64,000 nucleotides of DNA from Winogradskyella sp. (lineage in GTDB: Bacteria; Bacteroidota; Bacteroidia; Flavobacteriales; Flavobacteriaceae), in assembly GCA_028383925.1 (NCBI GenBank), contig JAOEWO010000002.1, positions 62,001 through 126,000 on the forward strand, written 5' to 3'. Position numbers and translations under genes: made by a program. Every line of letters starts with the position of its first letter. Within the stretch, counting starts at the first letter, position 1. This document shows, piece by piece, positions 43,984 through 52,907 of this stretch. The notes beneath the pieces are model-generated. The model was not told the DNA's origin, did no database searches, and saw nothing but the letters and a program-made list of their open reading frames with translations.

Positions 43984-46251
43984 TTGAAGTTAAACTTAAC
44001 ATACACGTTAAAAAGTATATCATTAAAGCTTGTTTTTGCTTTAGTGGTGTTAACTATGAGCTTTAGTGTTACAACAGCTCAAGATGTTAAAGCGCCTAAA
44101 ATTGGTTTAGTACTAAGTGGTGGTGGTGCAAAAGGTTTTGCGCATATTGGGGTTTTAAAGGTTATTGATAGTTTAGGGATTAAAGTAGATTATATAGCAG
44201 GTACCAGCATGGGCGCAATAATAGGATCGCTTTACGCGTCTGGTTATTCTGGTAAGCAGTTAGAGGCGATGTTTAATAATATAGATTTTGATGCGCTTAT
44301 TAACGATAAATTTCCGAGAGAGTTTAAACCGTTTTACGAACGAGAAAATGCAGAAAAATATGCGGTAAGTCTCCCTTTTCAGAAATTTAAAATTACATTA
44401 CCATCAGCCTTATCACGTGGTCAAAGCGTTTATAATTTGCTTTATCAATTAATGCTTCCGGTAAATGAAATAAAAGATTTCGAAAAATTACCAATACCAT
44501 TTTTTTGTATTGCGACAGATATGGAGACAGGCGAATCTATTTTGTTAGACAAAGGCAGATTAGCTGAAGCTGTAACGGCTAGTGCTGCGCTTCCGTCTTT
44601 ATTTCAACCTGTAGCTATTGGTAACCGTGTTTTAATAGATGGTGGTGTCACTAATAATTTTCCGGTAGAAAAACTTAGGGCTAAAGGTATGGATGTTATT
44701 ATTGGTGTAGACGTACAAGATGCGCTAAAAGATAGAGACTATTTAAAGTCGGCACCAGATATTTTATTGCAGATTAATAATTTTAGAACTATTAATTTAA
44801 TGAAGGCCAAAGCACCACTAACCGATATTTATATTAAGCCAGATATTACAGATTTTTCGGTTATTTCTTTTAATAAAGGACGTAGTATTATTACCAATGG
44901 TGAAGTAGCAGCAAGAGTTAATCTTCCCGAATTATTAAAATTACAACATAAAACAGAGACCGTAGTTAGTAAACCATTTATACAATTGGTAGATAGCCTT
45001 AAAATTAATTCAATAAGAGTTAAAGGAAAAGAGCGTTATACCCGATCTTTTATTCTCGGTAAATTAAAATTGAAAGCTGAAGGTAAAATTGAATATTCAG
45101 ACTTTACAAAAGGTGTCAATAACTTAATTGCAACCAATAATTTTGACACCTTTAGGTATTATTTAGAGCCTACTAAAGGTGCTGAAGGTTATAATTTAAG
45201 AGGGCAAGTAATAGAGTCTGACGTTACAACATTTCTTAAATTAGGTGTGCATTACGACGGACTGTATAAAAGTGCATTACTTGCAAATCTTACCAAAAAA
45301 CGATTACTTTTTGATAATGATATTGCATCTTTCGATTTTGTATTGGGCGATAACACAAGGTATAATTTTAACTATTTTATAGATAAAGGGTATTATTTAA
45401 GTATAGGTATAAAATCGAGATACAATCAGTTTAATAAAAATGTAAATCCTTTATTAGCACTAGACGAAGACTCGCCGTTGTTAATAGGGTTAAATAAAAT
45501 TGATGCTGAGGTGAGCGATTTTACTAACCAAGTTTATATACAAACTATTTTTAGAAAAGATTTTGCATTACAATTGGGTGGCGAGCACAAACGTCTTAAA
45601 GTAACTTCAGAAACTTTAGTGTCCGACGATCAGCAAGAGGATGATGTTACGTTTGAGAACACAGATTATTATAGTGTTTTTGGTAATTTAAAGTTCGATA
45701 ATTACGACAACGCTTACTTTCCTAAGAGTGGTTTTTACTTTAACGGCGATTTTCATTTGTATTTAGAAGCCTCTGGTTTTAATACCCGTTTTGATGAGTT
45801 TTCAATTACCAAAGTAGATTTGGGCTACGCTTTTAGTTTTACCGATAAGATGGCCTTAAAAACTGAGGCTAATGGTGGTTTTAAACTAGGAGATAACTCT
45901 ACTACGGCTTTAGGTTTTGGATTGGGTGGTTATGGTAATAATTTTATAAATAATTTTTATTCGTTTTATGGTTACGATTATTTAGCGCTTTCTGGTGATA
46001 GTTTTGTAAAAGCAACAATGACCTTAGATTATGAGGTTTTTAAAAAGCATCATATATTACTAGCGGCCAATTATGCCAATATTGAAGATGGTTTATTTAA
46101 GACAGGTAATTTGCTTTCTACACCAGATTATTCAGGTTATGCGCTAGGCTATTCTTTAGAAACATTTTTAGGCCCATTAGAAGCAAAATATACCTACTCA
46201 CCAGAAACAGGAGATAGTTATTGGTTTTTTAATCTTGGTTTTTGGTTTTAA
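43984..46251 (+). CDS. Patatin phospholipase-BamA fusion, type Vd-like outer-membrane protein
   Basis: The 755-residue protein has a signal peptide ending near residue 33 (SVTTAQ). A patatin domain follows (about 40-240: oxyanion loop SGGGAKGFAHIG, nucleophile GTSMG, catalytic Asp in IDGGVTNN), then one POTRA-like segment (about 340-405, SIRVKGKERYTRSFILGKL) and a 16-strand-like barrel ending in the aromatic LGFWF. This is the layout of PlpD/FplA-type proteins, in which a lipase is shown or released at the surface. The TTG start, 1 bp after the uvrC stop, is needed to keep the signal peptide; no ATG occurs until Met25. Confidence 0.93.
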   Translation: MKLNLTYTLKSISLKLVFALVVLTMSFSVTTAQDVKAPKIGLVLSGGGAKGFAHIGVLKVIDSLGIKVDYIAGTSMGAIIGSLYASGYSGKQLEAMFNNIDFDALINDKFPREFKPFYERENAEKYAVSLPFQKFKITLPSALSRGQSVYNLLYQLMLPVNEIKDFEKLPIPFFCIATDMETGESILLDKGRLAEAVTASAALPSLFQPVAIGNRVLIDGGVTNNFPVEKLRAKGMDVIIGVDVQDALKDRDYLKSAPDILLQINNFRTINLMKAKAPLTDIYIKPDITDFSVISFNKGRSIITNGEVAARVNLPELLKLQHKTETVVSKPFIQLVDSLKINSIRVKGKERYTRSFILGKLKLKAEGKIEYSDFTKGVNNLIATNNFDTFRYYLEPTKGAEGYNLRGQVIESDVTTFLKLGVHYDGLYKSALLANLTKKRLLFDNDIASFDFVLGDNTRYNFNYFIDKGYYLSIGIKSRYNQFNKNVNPLLALDEDSPLLIGLNKIDAEVSDFTNQVYIQTIFRKDFALQLGGEHKRLKVTSETLVSDDQQEDDVTFENTDYYSVFGNLKFDNYDNAYFPKSGFYFNGDFHLYLEASGFNTRFDEFSITKVDLGYAFSFTDKMALKTEANGGFKLGDNSTTALGFGLGGYGNNFINNFYSFYGYDYLALSGDSFVKATMTLDYEVFKKHHILLAANYANIEDGLFKTGNLLSTPDYSGYALGYSLETFLGPLEAKYTYSPETGDSYWFFNLGFWF

Positions 46252-46956
46252 CATTATAATGTTTTTTTGAATTTATTTCAGAATCTCGTAGTATTCTAAA
46301 ATAGTCATAGTTCTAGTTCGTAATTGCTTCTGCTAAATTAGTTTCAGTATGTTCTAAAACTTATAACTTAATTTAAACGTTATAATTCTTGGTAAAAAAA
46401 CTTAGTTCTTTAGGTATAAGAGTCTAGTTAAAGGACCTCTACCATCAAAAAGTACATTATTCACAAAATTATCTATAGTCAGAGATAGCATTAAATATAT
46501 GAGTAGTACTGTTTATTAGAGGAGACAAAGTATACGAGCCCTCAGTAATAGTGATATTTGTTATGTCTCTTCGAGATTGAAACATCAGTTTAGGTTCTAG
46601 TTTAAATAGAGAAAAAGAATACTGGTTTTCGTCTAAATCTTGTGAATAGATAAAAGGTATTACTATCAATGTGGCAAGAACAAATAAAGTACTTTTCATA
46701 TCTCTATCTTTTAAGAATAAATTACACCTTTTATAAATGTAATAAAAAAAATAGCGATATTTGTAATACATGAAACCATTCTGGGCAAACATAAAATTAT
46801 ATCTCCATTTCCTTATCAAAAGGAATCCAGAATAAACACGCATCAATTCTAGCGAAAGCGGAAATCTCTTTATTTTTACTTATTTTAGTACAAATGTTTA
46901 AGTTCACAATTAGCCGATTTTGAATTTTAAGCTTTAAACTCAAAACCTTTCACAAG
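46252..46956. other. 705-bp stretch with only a small doubtful gene
   Basis: Between the patatin gene and hmgA there is one minus-strand reading frame with a good signal peptide (46469-46699) and signs of a frameshifted continuation. No RNA gene, repeat or terminator with long arms was recognised. The region upstream of hmgA (46850-46956) has no clear TAnnTTTG box. Confidence 0.5.
46469..46699 (-). pseudogene. Short secreted-protein fragment, possibly a decayed gene
   Basis: From the ATG at 46699 a 76-residue product begins with a convincing signal peptide (MKSTLFVLATLIVIPFIYSQ) and continues with DLDENQYSFSLFKLEPKLMF. It stops after SDYR. In another frame the reading continues in a protein-like way (LSLTIDNFVNNVLFDGRG, ending at about 46406), which suggests a frameshift near 46490. 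No family is recognised. It could equally be a real short secreted protein. The longer frame upstream of the chosen ATG has no sensible start. Confidence 0.4.
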
Positions 46957-48114
46957 ATGCCATTTTACCATAAATTAGGAAAGATTCCACCAAAACGTCA
47001 TACACAATTTAAAAAACCAGATGGGAGCTTTTATTACGAGCAATTATTTGGCACCATTGGTTTTGATGGTATGTCAACCAATAGTTACCACGAGCAAAGA
47101 CCAACACAAGTTAAAGACATAAAAAGACAATATAGTGTTGCGCCAAAAATTGCAAATGAAAACAATATGAAATCGTACCGTTTTCATGGTTTTAAAGTAA
47201 AGCCAGAAAACGATTATTTAGAAAGTAGAAAAATTGTGCTTACTAATAGCGATTGTAACATCATATTAGCAGCGCCAAAACATTCTACAAAAGAGTATTT
47301 TTATAAAAACACAGATGCTGACGAGTTAATTTTTATTCATAAAGGTACTGGGAAGTTAAGAACACATCTGGGAAATTTAGATTTTAAATATGGAGATTAT
47401 CTCTTGGTGCCAAGAGGTATTATTTATAAGCTCGATTTTGATACTGAAGATAATAGATTATTTATAGTAGAATCTACACGACCAATATATACACCAAAAC
47501 GTTATCGTAATTGGTTTGGTCAACTCTTAGAACATTCACCATTTTGTGAGCGCGATTTACGCCAACCACAAGAGTTAGAAACGTATAATGAGTCTGGCGA
47601 GTTTTTAATTAAAATAAAAAAGCAAGGTGATATTTTTGATATGGTCTATGCCTCACACCCTTTTGATGTGGTCGGTTATGATGGTTATAATTATCCGTAT
47701 GCATTTTCAATTCACGATTTTGAGCCTATTACAGGCCGTGTGCATCAACCACCTCCAGTACACCAAACGTTTGAAACAGATGCTTTTGTAATCTGTAGTT
47801 TTGTACCGCGTTTGTACGATTATCACCCTATTGCAGTACCAGCTCCCTACAACCACAGTAATATAGATAGCGATGAGGTGTTGTATTACGTCGATGGTGA
47901 TTTTATGAGTAGAAATGATATTGATACAGGTCATATTTCGTTACATCCTGCTGGTATTCCGCATGGTCCACACCCAGGTGCTATGGAGCGCAGTATTGGT
48001 AAAGTAAAAACAGATGAACTCGCCGTAATGGTAGATACATTTAAACCTTTAAAGGTTACAGAAGAAGCTATGAATATTGCAGACGAAGATTATTTTAAAT
48101 CTTGGTTAGAATGA
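46957..48114 (+). CDS. hmgA: Homogentisate 1,2-dioxygenase
   Basis: The 385-residue cupin-type iron enzyme opens homogentisate to maleylacetoacetate in tyrosine breakdown. Typical stretches are MPFYHKLGKIPPKRHTQF, VGYDGYNYPYAFSIHDFEP, RVHQPPPVHQTFE, and the iron-ligand region HPAGIPHGPHPGAMERS near the C-terminus. It is the compact bacterial form (about 385, against about 430-445 in mammals and Pseudomonas). In related genomes it is directly followed by hppD; here a four-helix-bundle gene lies between them. Confidence 0.95.
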   Translation: MPFYHKLGKIPPKRHTQFKKPDGSFYYEQLFGTIGFDGMSTNSYHEQRPTQVKDIKRQYSVAPKIANENNMKSYRFHGFKVKPENDYLESRKIVLTNSDCNIILAAPKHSTKEYFYKNTDADELIFIHKGTGKLRTHLGNLDFKYGDYLLVPRGIIYKLDFDTEDNRLFIVESTRPIYTPKRYRNWFGQLLEHSPFCERDLRQPQELETYNESGEFLIKIKKQGDIFDMVYASHPFDVVGYDGYNYPYAFSIHDFEPITGRVHQPPPVHQTFETDAFVICSFVPRLYDYHPIAVPAPYNHSNIDSDEVLYYVDGDFMSRNDIDTGHISLHPAGIPHGPHPGAMERSIGKVKTDELAVMVDTFKPLKVTEEAMNIADEDYFKSWLE

Positions 48115-48124
48115 AATAGAAATT

Positions 48125-48565
48125 AAAAAAGAGAGAATGGATACTAGAGAATAGAATTTATAGACTATGAGTATTAGAAAAAGGCATAACTACAAGAATC
48201 TTAAGATTTGGAACTTAGGAATTGAAATTGTAGATAACGTATTTGGTCTCATAAGTCAATTTCCAAACGAAGAAAAATTTGGATTAACGTCTCAATTAAG
48301 TAGGTGCTCAATTTCTATTCCAAGTAATATTGCAGAAGGTTCATCAAGATCAAATAAATCTTTTTCTCATTTTATAGACATTGCTTTAGGCTCATCCTTT
48401 GAGTTAGAAACGCAATTAATTATAGCATTTAGAAGACATTATATAACACAAGAACAACTAACAATAATCGAAGAAAAATTAACAGAATTTCAGAAAATGA
48501 CGATGGGCTTTCAAAACAAGCTCTAACAATCTTTTCTCTTTTTTCTAACTTCTCGATTCTAATTA
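48125..48565 (+). mobile_element. Possible IVS-type cassette between hmgA and hppD
   Basis: The four-helix-bundle gene is flanked by a purine-rich stretch (GAGAGAATGG, TAGAGAATAGAAT, 48130-48157) and a pyrimidine-rich stretch (CTTTTCTCTTTTTTCTAAC, 48531-48549, then TTCTCGATTCTAATT). These form an imperfect inverted repeat (AGAAT-type ends). Similar flanks accompany this gene family elsewhere in flavobacteria, from general knowledge. The borders are approximate. Confidence 0.45.
48167..48526 (+). CDS. 23S rRNA intervening-sequence-type four-helix bundle protein
   Basis: The 119-residue protein belongs to PF05635 (IVS / S23-like). It has the N-terminal HNYKNLKIWNLGIEIVDNVF, the signature IPSNIAEGSSR near residue 53, and ALGSSFELETQL near residue 77. 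The family was first seen inside intervening sequences of 23S rRNA genes and is also scattered as solitary genes; its function is unknown, although it forms pentameric four-helix bundles. It sits between hmgA and hppD, two genes of one pathway, as an apparent insertion with imperfect inverted repeats on its flanks. Confidence 0.9.
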   Translation: MSIRKRHNYKNLKIWNLGIEIVDNVFGLISQFPNEEKFGLTSQLSRCSISIPSNIAEGSSRSNKSFSHFIDIALGSSFELETQLIIAFRRHYITQEQLTIIEEKLTEFQKMTMGFQNKL

Positions 48566-48572
48566 AATTATT

Positions 48573-49733
48573 ATGGCAAAAGAAGTAAAAAATGTAAACT
48601 ACGGTTTAGAAAAAATATTTGAAGGTGCACAAGACTTTCTTCCGCTTATGGGTACAGATTATGTAGAGTTTTACGTAGGTAATGCAAAACAATCTGCACA
48701 TTTTTATAAAACAGCATTTGGTTTTCAGTCGTATGCTTACAAAGGGCTAGAAACTGGCTCTAGAGATGCTGTAAGTTATGTACTTAAGCAAGATAAAATT
48801 AGATTAGTTTTAACGACACCATTAAACAGTCAGTCACCAATTAACGATCACATAGTAAAACACGGAGATGGTGTTAAAGTTATTGCACTTTGGGTAGAAG
48901 ATGCACGTAAATCTTATGAAGAAACTACAAAGCGTGGTGCCAAATCTTATATGGAACCTGTTGTAGAAAAAGATGAATTTGGTGAAGTTGTAAGAGCAGG
49001 TATTTACACGTACGGAGAAACCGTACACATGTTTGTAGAGCGCAAAAATTACAACGGAGTATTTATGCCAGGTTTTGTAGAATGGAAAAGTGATTACAAC
49101 CCAGAGCCAGTAGGTTTAAAGTATATAGATCACATGGTAGGTAATGTAGGTTGGGGACAAATGAATACCTGGGTAAAATGGTACGAAGATGTTATGGGCT
49201 TTGTTAACTTTTTATCGTTTGATGATAAACAGATCCATACCGAATATTCAGCGCTTATGAGTAAAGTAATGAGTAACGGAAACGGTCGTATTAAATTTCC
49301 AATTAACGAGCCGGCAAAAGCCGCAAAAAAATCTCAGATCGAAGAATATTTAGATTTCTACGAAGACTCAGGTGTGCAGCATATTGCCGTAGCAACAGAC
49401 GATGTTATAAAAACAGTAGCACAATTAAAAGCCAGAGGGGTAGAATTTTTACCACCACCACCACAGGCGTATTATGACGATATTCCGAGACGCTTAGGTG
49501 TACACATGGATATGATGAAAGAAGATATAAAAGAGCTTCAAAGGCTTTCTATTCTTGTAGATGCAGACGAAGAAGGGTATCTATTACAAATTTTTACAAA
49601 ACCTATTGAAGACAGACCAACACTATTTTTTGAAATCATACAACGTATGGGTGCACAAGGTTTTGGAGCAGGTAATTTTAAAGCATTGTTTGAATCTATT
49701 GAGCGCGAGCAAGCAAAGCGTGGTACGTTGTAA
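48573..49733 (+). CDS. hppD: 4-hydroxyphenylpyruvate dioxygenase
   Basis: The 386-residue non-heme iron enzyme converts 4-hydroxyphenylpyruvate to homogentisate, the step before HmgA. Two VOC domains are seen (about 20-155 and 185-375). Iron ligands are the His of YIDHMVGNV near residue 187, the His of GVQHIAVATDD near 270 and the Glu of TLFFEIIQR near 351. GAQGFGAGNFKALFESIEREQ closes the active site. It probably shares a transcript with hmgA. Confidence 0.97.
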   Translation: MAKEVKNVNYGLEKIFEGAQDFLPLMGTDYVEFYVGNAKQSAHFYKTAFGFQSYAYKGLETGSRDAVSYVLKQDKIRLVLTTPLNSQSPINDHIVKHGDGVKVIALWVEDARKSYEETTKRGAKSYMEPVVEKDEFGEVVRAGIYTYGETVHMFVERKNYNGVFMPGFVEWKSDYNPEPVGLKYIDHMVGNVGWGQMNTWVKWYEDVMGFVNFLSFDDKQIHTEYSALMSKVMSNGNGRIKFPINEPAKAAKKSQIEEYLDFYEDSGVQHIAVATDDVIKTVAQLKARGVEFLPPPPQAYYDDIPRRLGVHMDMMKEDIKELQRLSILVDADEEGYLLQIFTKPIEDRPTLFFEIIQRMGAQGFGAGNFKALFESIEREQAKRGTL

Positions 49734-49788
49734 AATTTGGTTTTGTAAGAAAAATTCTTTACATTTAAAGATAACTTAACCTACAAAA

Positions 49789-49917
49789 ATGATTAAAAAA
49801 TCAAAAAATACATTAGTAGACGCTAGCTCATGGTGGGAATGGAGAGACAGAATATTTAACATAGACCCTAACAACCCAACACGTAATAATCTTGATGAAC
49901 TGTTTAATAATTGGTAA
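49789..49917 (+). CDS. 42-residue Trp-rich micro-ORF
   Basis: An ATG at 49789 opens a 42-codon frame. The product is hydrophilic and Trp/Asn-rich (SSWWEWRDRIFN, then DPNNPTRNNLDELFNNW). It starts 55 bp after hppD, and its stop lies only 3 bp before the ATG of the next lipoprotein gene, which suggests translational coupling and supports real coding. No family is recognised and it has no signal sequence. It could be a toxin- or effector-like small protein or a leader peptide. Confidence 0.5.
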   Translation: MIKKSKNTLVDASSWWEWRDRIFNIDPNNPTRNNLDELFNNW

Positions 49918-49920
49918 GCT

Positions 49921-50271
49921 ATGAGAAGATTAAAGTTTTTAGGTTTAGTAATTATTTTAATACTATCATTCAGCTGTGTAACAGAAGCGGATATGTGGGA
50001 AAGAACGTATCAGATAAAAAATAATCCTGAAAATGATATACCAACGATATCATTTAGTTATACTAGATTTATTATTGTCTTTAGTAATAGCAGAAAAACA
50101 ACTCATTCTTTTGATGTTGAAGACAACAATGTAATTTTTTCAGAACCAACTGATAGAAACTTATTTAGAGGTGGAAACTATATTGACATAGGAAACGACA
50201 ACTACGAGTTTGTGCTAACCCAAGAAGATTATGATAATGCTATACCTTGTGATGGAGACTGTTTAGATTAA
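49921..50271 (+). CDS. Small lipoprotein, internally shortened paralog
   Basis: The 116-residue protein has a lipoprotein signal with the lipobox Cys in LSFSCVTEAD. The head CVTEADMWERTYQI and the tail AIPCDGDCLD agree almost exactly with the next gene, but about 49 residues of the middle are missing or replaced. This looks like a tandem duplication followed by an internal deletion. The tail has two Cys that could form a disulfide. No known family. It is co-transcribed with the micro-ORF before it and the paralog after it. Confidence 0.65.
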   Translation: MRRLKFLGLVIILILSFSCVTEADMWERTYQIKNNPENDIPTISFSYTRFIIVFSNSRKTTHSFDVEDNNVIFSEPTDRNLFRGGNYIDIGNDNYEFVLTQEDYDNAIPCDGDCLD

Positions 50272-50283
50272 AACCTACAGATT

Positions 50284-50781
50284 ATGAAAACACTAAACAA
50301 ACTATACTTAATTTTTGTAATCATATTTATGTTTTTGAGCAGCTGTGTAACAGAAGCAGATATGTGGGAAAGAACTTATCAAATAAATAATAACTCTGGT
50401 CGTGATATTATAATTAGATTATATAAGAACTTCAGTAATGAGATTTTTGAAGATATTGAAATATCAAATAATCAATCCTACAGAGGTGATAAAATTGAAG
50501 GAAGTAATTATGATGCTTTAAATGATGCAGAGAGTATAAAGCCTGGGCAATCATATTCATCGTTTAAAGTTATTGTTGTTTTCGAAAACATAAAGAGTAT
50601 AGAATACTCACGAATCGATTCTGACGGAGATGATATACCAGACTCTTTTTCAGAGCCTATTAATAGAAATTTACTTAGAGCTGGTAACTACATTACCGCA
50701 GGAAACGAGATCTACGAGTTTGTTCTAACCGAAGAAGATTATAACAATGCCATACCTTGCGATGGTGATTGTTTAGATTAA
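50284..50781 (+). CDS. Small lipoprotein, full-length paralog
   Basis: The 165-residue protein has the lipobox Cys in FLSSCVTEAD, followed by Glu/Asp, so surface export is possible. The body is beta-rich and polar, holds a DSDGDDIPDS acidic loop and ends in the CDGDCLD tail shared with its neighbour. I do not recognise a family. The gene follows its shortened copy after 12 bp. The lipoprotein pair interrupts the usual flavobacterial order of hppD, DUF3108 and tryptophan dioxygenase genes. Confidence 0.75.
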   Translation: MKTLNKLYLIFVIIFMFLSSCVTEADMWERTYQINNNSGRDIIIRLYKNFSNEIFEDIEISNNQSYRGDKIEGSNYDALNDAESIKPGQSYSSFKVIVVFENIKSIEYSRIDSDGDDIPDSFSEPINRNLLRAGNYITAGNEIYEFVLTEEDYNNAIPCDGDCLD

Positions 50782-50791
50782 AAGACTTAAA

Positions 50792-50875
50792 ATGAAAACG
50801 ATAAACCAATTTTGTTTTGTATTAATTGCACTACTATTAACAAGCTTCAATCCAGATGGTAATACCTTAGGCTAA
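50792..50875 (+). pseudogene. 27-codon signal-peptide-like remnant
   Basis: ATG at 50792 codes MKTINQFCFVLIALLLTSF and stops eight residues later. Its start resembles that of the lipoprotein gene before it (MKTLNKLY). It may be what remains of a third copy, or a chance frame. Confidence 0.3.
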
Positions 50876-51165
50876 TATTTAATTAGACCAGTATTAAGTC
50901 TTATAGCAATATAATTAGCCAAAAGCTAGCCTATGCTATAGCACCTCTTAACCAAGAAAAAGTGACCCTTACCCATAGTTTTTAATATTTTTATATATTT
51001 GGAATAGTAATTGTATTTAAGATAATAGTAACACAATAAATGCGTTACATTATCTACATTTACAAACAAGATATTACGAACCGAGTAATTTTAAAAAAAG
51101 AGAACTCTCGATGAAATAATTAATTGCGAATACATGTGATAGTAAACTGTAATTAATAGAAACAC
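50876..51165. other. 290-bp gap before the DUF3108 gene
   Basis: It holds no gene that I can support. It probably carries the promoter of the DUF3108/tryptophan dioxygenase/M23 group, but no clear TAnnTTTG element was found and no structured RNA was recognised. Confidence 0.4.
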
Positions 51166-51960
51166 ATGAAACATTTATTTACTATAATATTATTTTTTGT
51201 AGGCTTTCAAACGGCAAGTATTGAGAAGGTGTCTGCTTTTCAAAAAGGCGAGTGGTTTAAGTTTGAGATGAGTTACAGTGGCTTTTTAAAAGCTGGTAAT
51301 GCAACTTTATCGCTTAAAGAATCTTCGCTAGAGGGTAAAGGTGTTTATCACGTTGTAGGCAAAGGGTGGACAACTGGCCCAGTAAAATGGCTTTTTAAAG
51401 TTAAAGACCGTTACGAAAGCTATTTCGATAAAGACACAGGTGTACCTTATAAGTTTATTAGAAAAATAGATGAAGGTGGCCACACTAAAGATATAGAAAT
51501 AGACTTTAATCACAGTGAGAAGAAAGCCATTGTAAATAACAAAAAACATAAAGAGGTAAAAACTATAATAACCGAGCAAGGGGTGCAAGATATGGTATCT
51601 ATGTATTACCACTTAAGAAATAGTATAGACATAGCGTCTTTAAAACAAGGTGGCGAGATTAAAACAACTATGTTTTTTGATGAAGAAAACTATGGTTTTA
51701 AACTTAGATACTTGGGTAGGGAAACTATAGAAATAGATATAAATGGGGCTAAAGTCGAAGTGAAAACTTTAAAATTTAGACCTTATGTTATGGCAGGTCG
51801 CGTGTTTAAAGAAGAAGAAAGTCTAACCTTATGGGTTAGTGCAGATAAAAATAAAATACCTTTAAAAATTAAAGCAGACCTTGCAGTGGGCTCTTTAAGA
51901 GCAGATTTAGTAGAGTTTAAAGGTTTAAAACATGCCTTTCCAATAGTATTTAAAAATTAA
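51166..51960 (+). CDS. DUF3108 periplasmic protein
   Basis: The 264-residue protein has a signal peptide (to about residue 25) and a beta-rich DUF3108 domain (FQKGEWFKFEMSYSGFLKAGNATLSL; VKDRYESYFDKDTGVPYKFIRKIDEGGH). The family is periplasmic and of unknown function, possibly lipid-binding or envelope-related. It starts the plus-strand group with tryptophan 2,3-dioxygenase (1 bp later) and an M23 protein, an order conserved in many flavobacteria. Confidence 0.88.
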   Translation: MKHLFTIILFFVGFQTASIEKVSAFQKGEWFKFEMSYSGFLKAGNATLSLKESSLEGKGVYHVVGKGWTTGPVKWLFKVKDRYESYFDKDTGVPYKFIRKIDEGGHTKDIEIDFNHSEKKAIVNNKKHKEVKTIITEQGVQDMVSMYYHLRNSIDIASLKQGGEIKTTMFFDEENYGFKLRYLGRETIEIDINGAKVEVKTLKFRPYVMAGRVFKEEESLTLWVSADKNKIPLKIKADLAVGSLRADLVEFKGLKHAFPIVFKN

Positions 51961-51961
51961 T

Positions 51962-52894
51962 ATGCCAGACCAACCAAATTACGACGAGATTATACAAGCG
52001 CTTCAAGAGAAGTACAACAAAATAGACCAAAATACAGATGATCATTTAATTGGCTTACTTCACAGTAAGCCAATTACCTATTGGGATTATATACAAACCG
52101 ATGCGTTATTAAACCTTCAAATTCAGCGCACAACTTTGCCAGACGAGATGGTGTTTATTGCTTACCATCAAATTAATGAGCTATTGTTTAAAATGATTCT
52201 TTGGGAGATTTCTCAAGTGGCAGAAAAAGAAGATTTAGACGTCACCTTTTTTGAAAGTAAACTAATGCGTATTAGTCGCTATTTCGATATGCTTACCACC
52301 TCGTTTAATATTATGAGAGAAGGCATGTCTGTAGAGCAGTACATGAAGTTTAGATATACCCTAACTCCGGCTAGTGGATTTCAAAGTGCGCAGTACCGAT
52401 TTATAGAATTTTCATCAACTGAGTTAATTAATTTAATAGACTATAGATTTAGAAAAAATATAGACAGAGATACTCCGTTTACGCACGCTTTTGAACATTT
52501 ATATTGGCAAGCCGCAGGAAAAGATTATAAAACTGGTAAAAAATCTACACTTTTAGTTAATTTTGAAAAACGATATAAGGATGAGTTTTTAAGGTTTATG
52601 GAGACCTATAATACCAAAAACTTATGGACGCGTTTTAAAGAGTTGCCAGAGCAAGATCAAAAAGATGAAGACTTAGTAAAAGCCATGCGTCATTACGATT
52701 ATACAGTTAATGTTACTTGGGTGATGGCGCATTACAATGCGGCAAAACACTACATAGAAAGTGGTACAGGTGATGGTGAAGCAACCGGAGGTAGCGACTG
52801 GAAAAAGTACATGCATCCAAAATATCAAAAACGTATCTTCTTTCCGGATTTATGGACAGCGGACGAATTAGAAAATTGGGGAAATAACATATAA
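51962..52894 (+). CDS. Tryptophan 2,3-dioxygenase
   Basis: The 310-residue heme enzyme opens the indole ring of tryptophan to N-formylkynurenine. Typical segments are FIAYHQINELLFKMILWE (distal-side His), PASGFQSAQYRFIE, and the loop HYIESGTGDGEATGGSDWKKYM, which closes over the substrate. The proximal heme His is in VMAHYNAAKHYI. It begins 1 bp after the DUF3108 stop and is followed after 13 bp by the M23 gene. Confidence 0.95.
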   Translation: MPDQPNYDEIIQALQEKYNKIDQNTDDHLIGLLHSKPITYWDYIQTDALLNLQIQRTTLPDEMVFIAYHQINELLFKMILWEISQVAEKEDLDVTFFESKLMRISRYFDMLTTSFNIMREGMSVEQYMKFRYTLTPASGFQSAQYRFIEFSSTELINLIDYRFRKNIDRDTPFTHAFEHLYWQAAGKDYKTGKKSTLLVNFEKRYKDEFLRFMETYNTKNLWTRFKELPEQDQKDEDLVKAMRHYDYTVNVTWVMAHYNAAKHYIESGTGDGEATGGSDWKKYMHPKYQKRIFFPDLWTADELENWGNNI

Positions 52895-52907
52895 TTAGCT
52901 AAAATTA

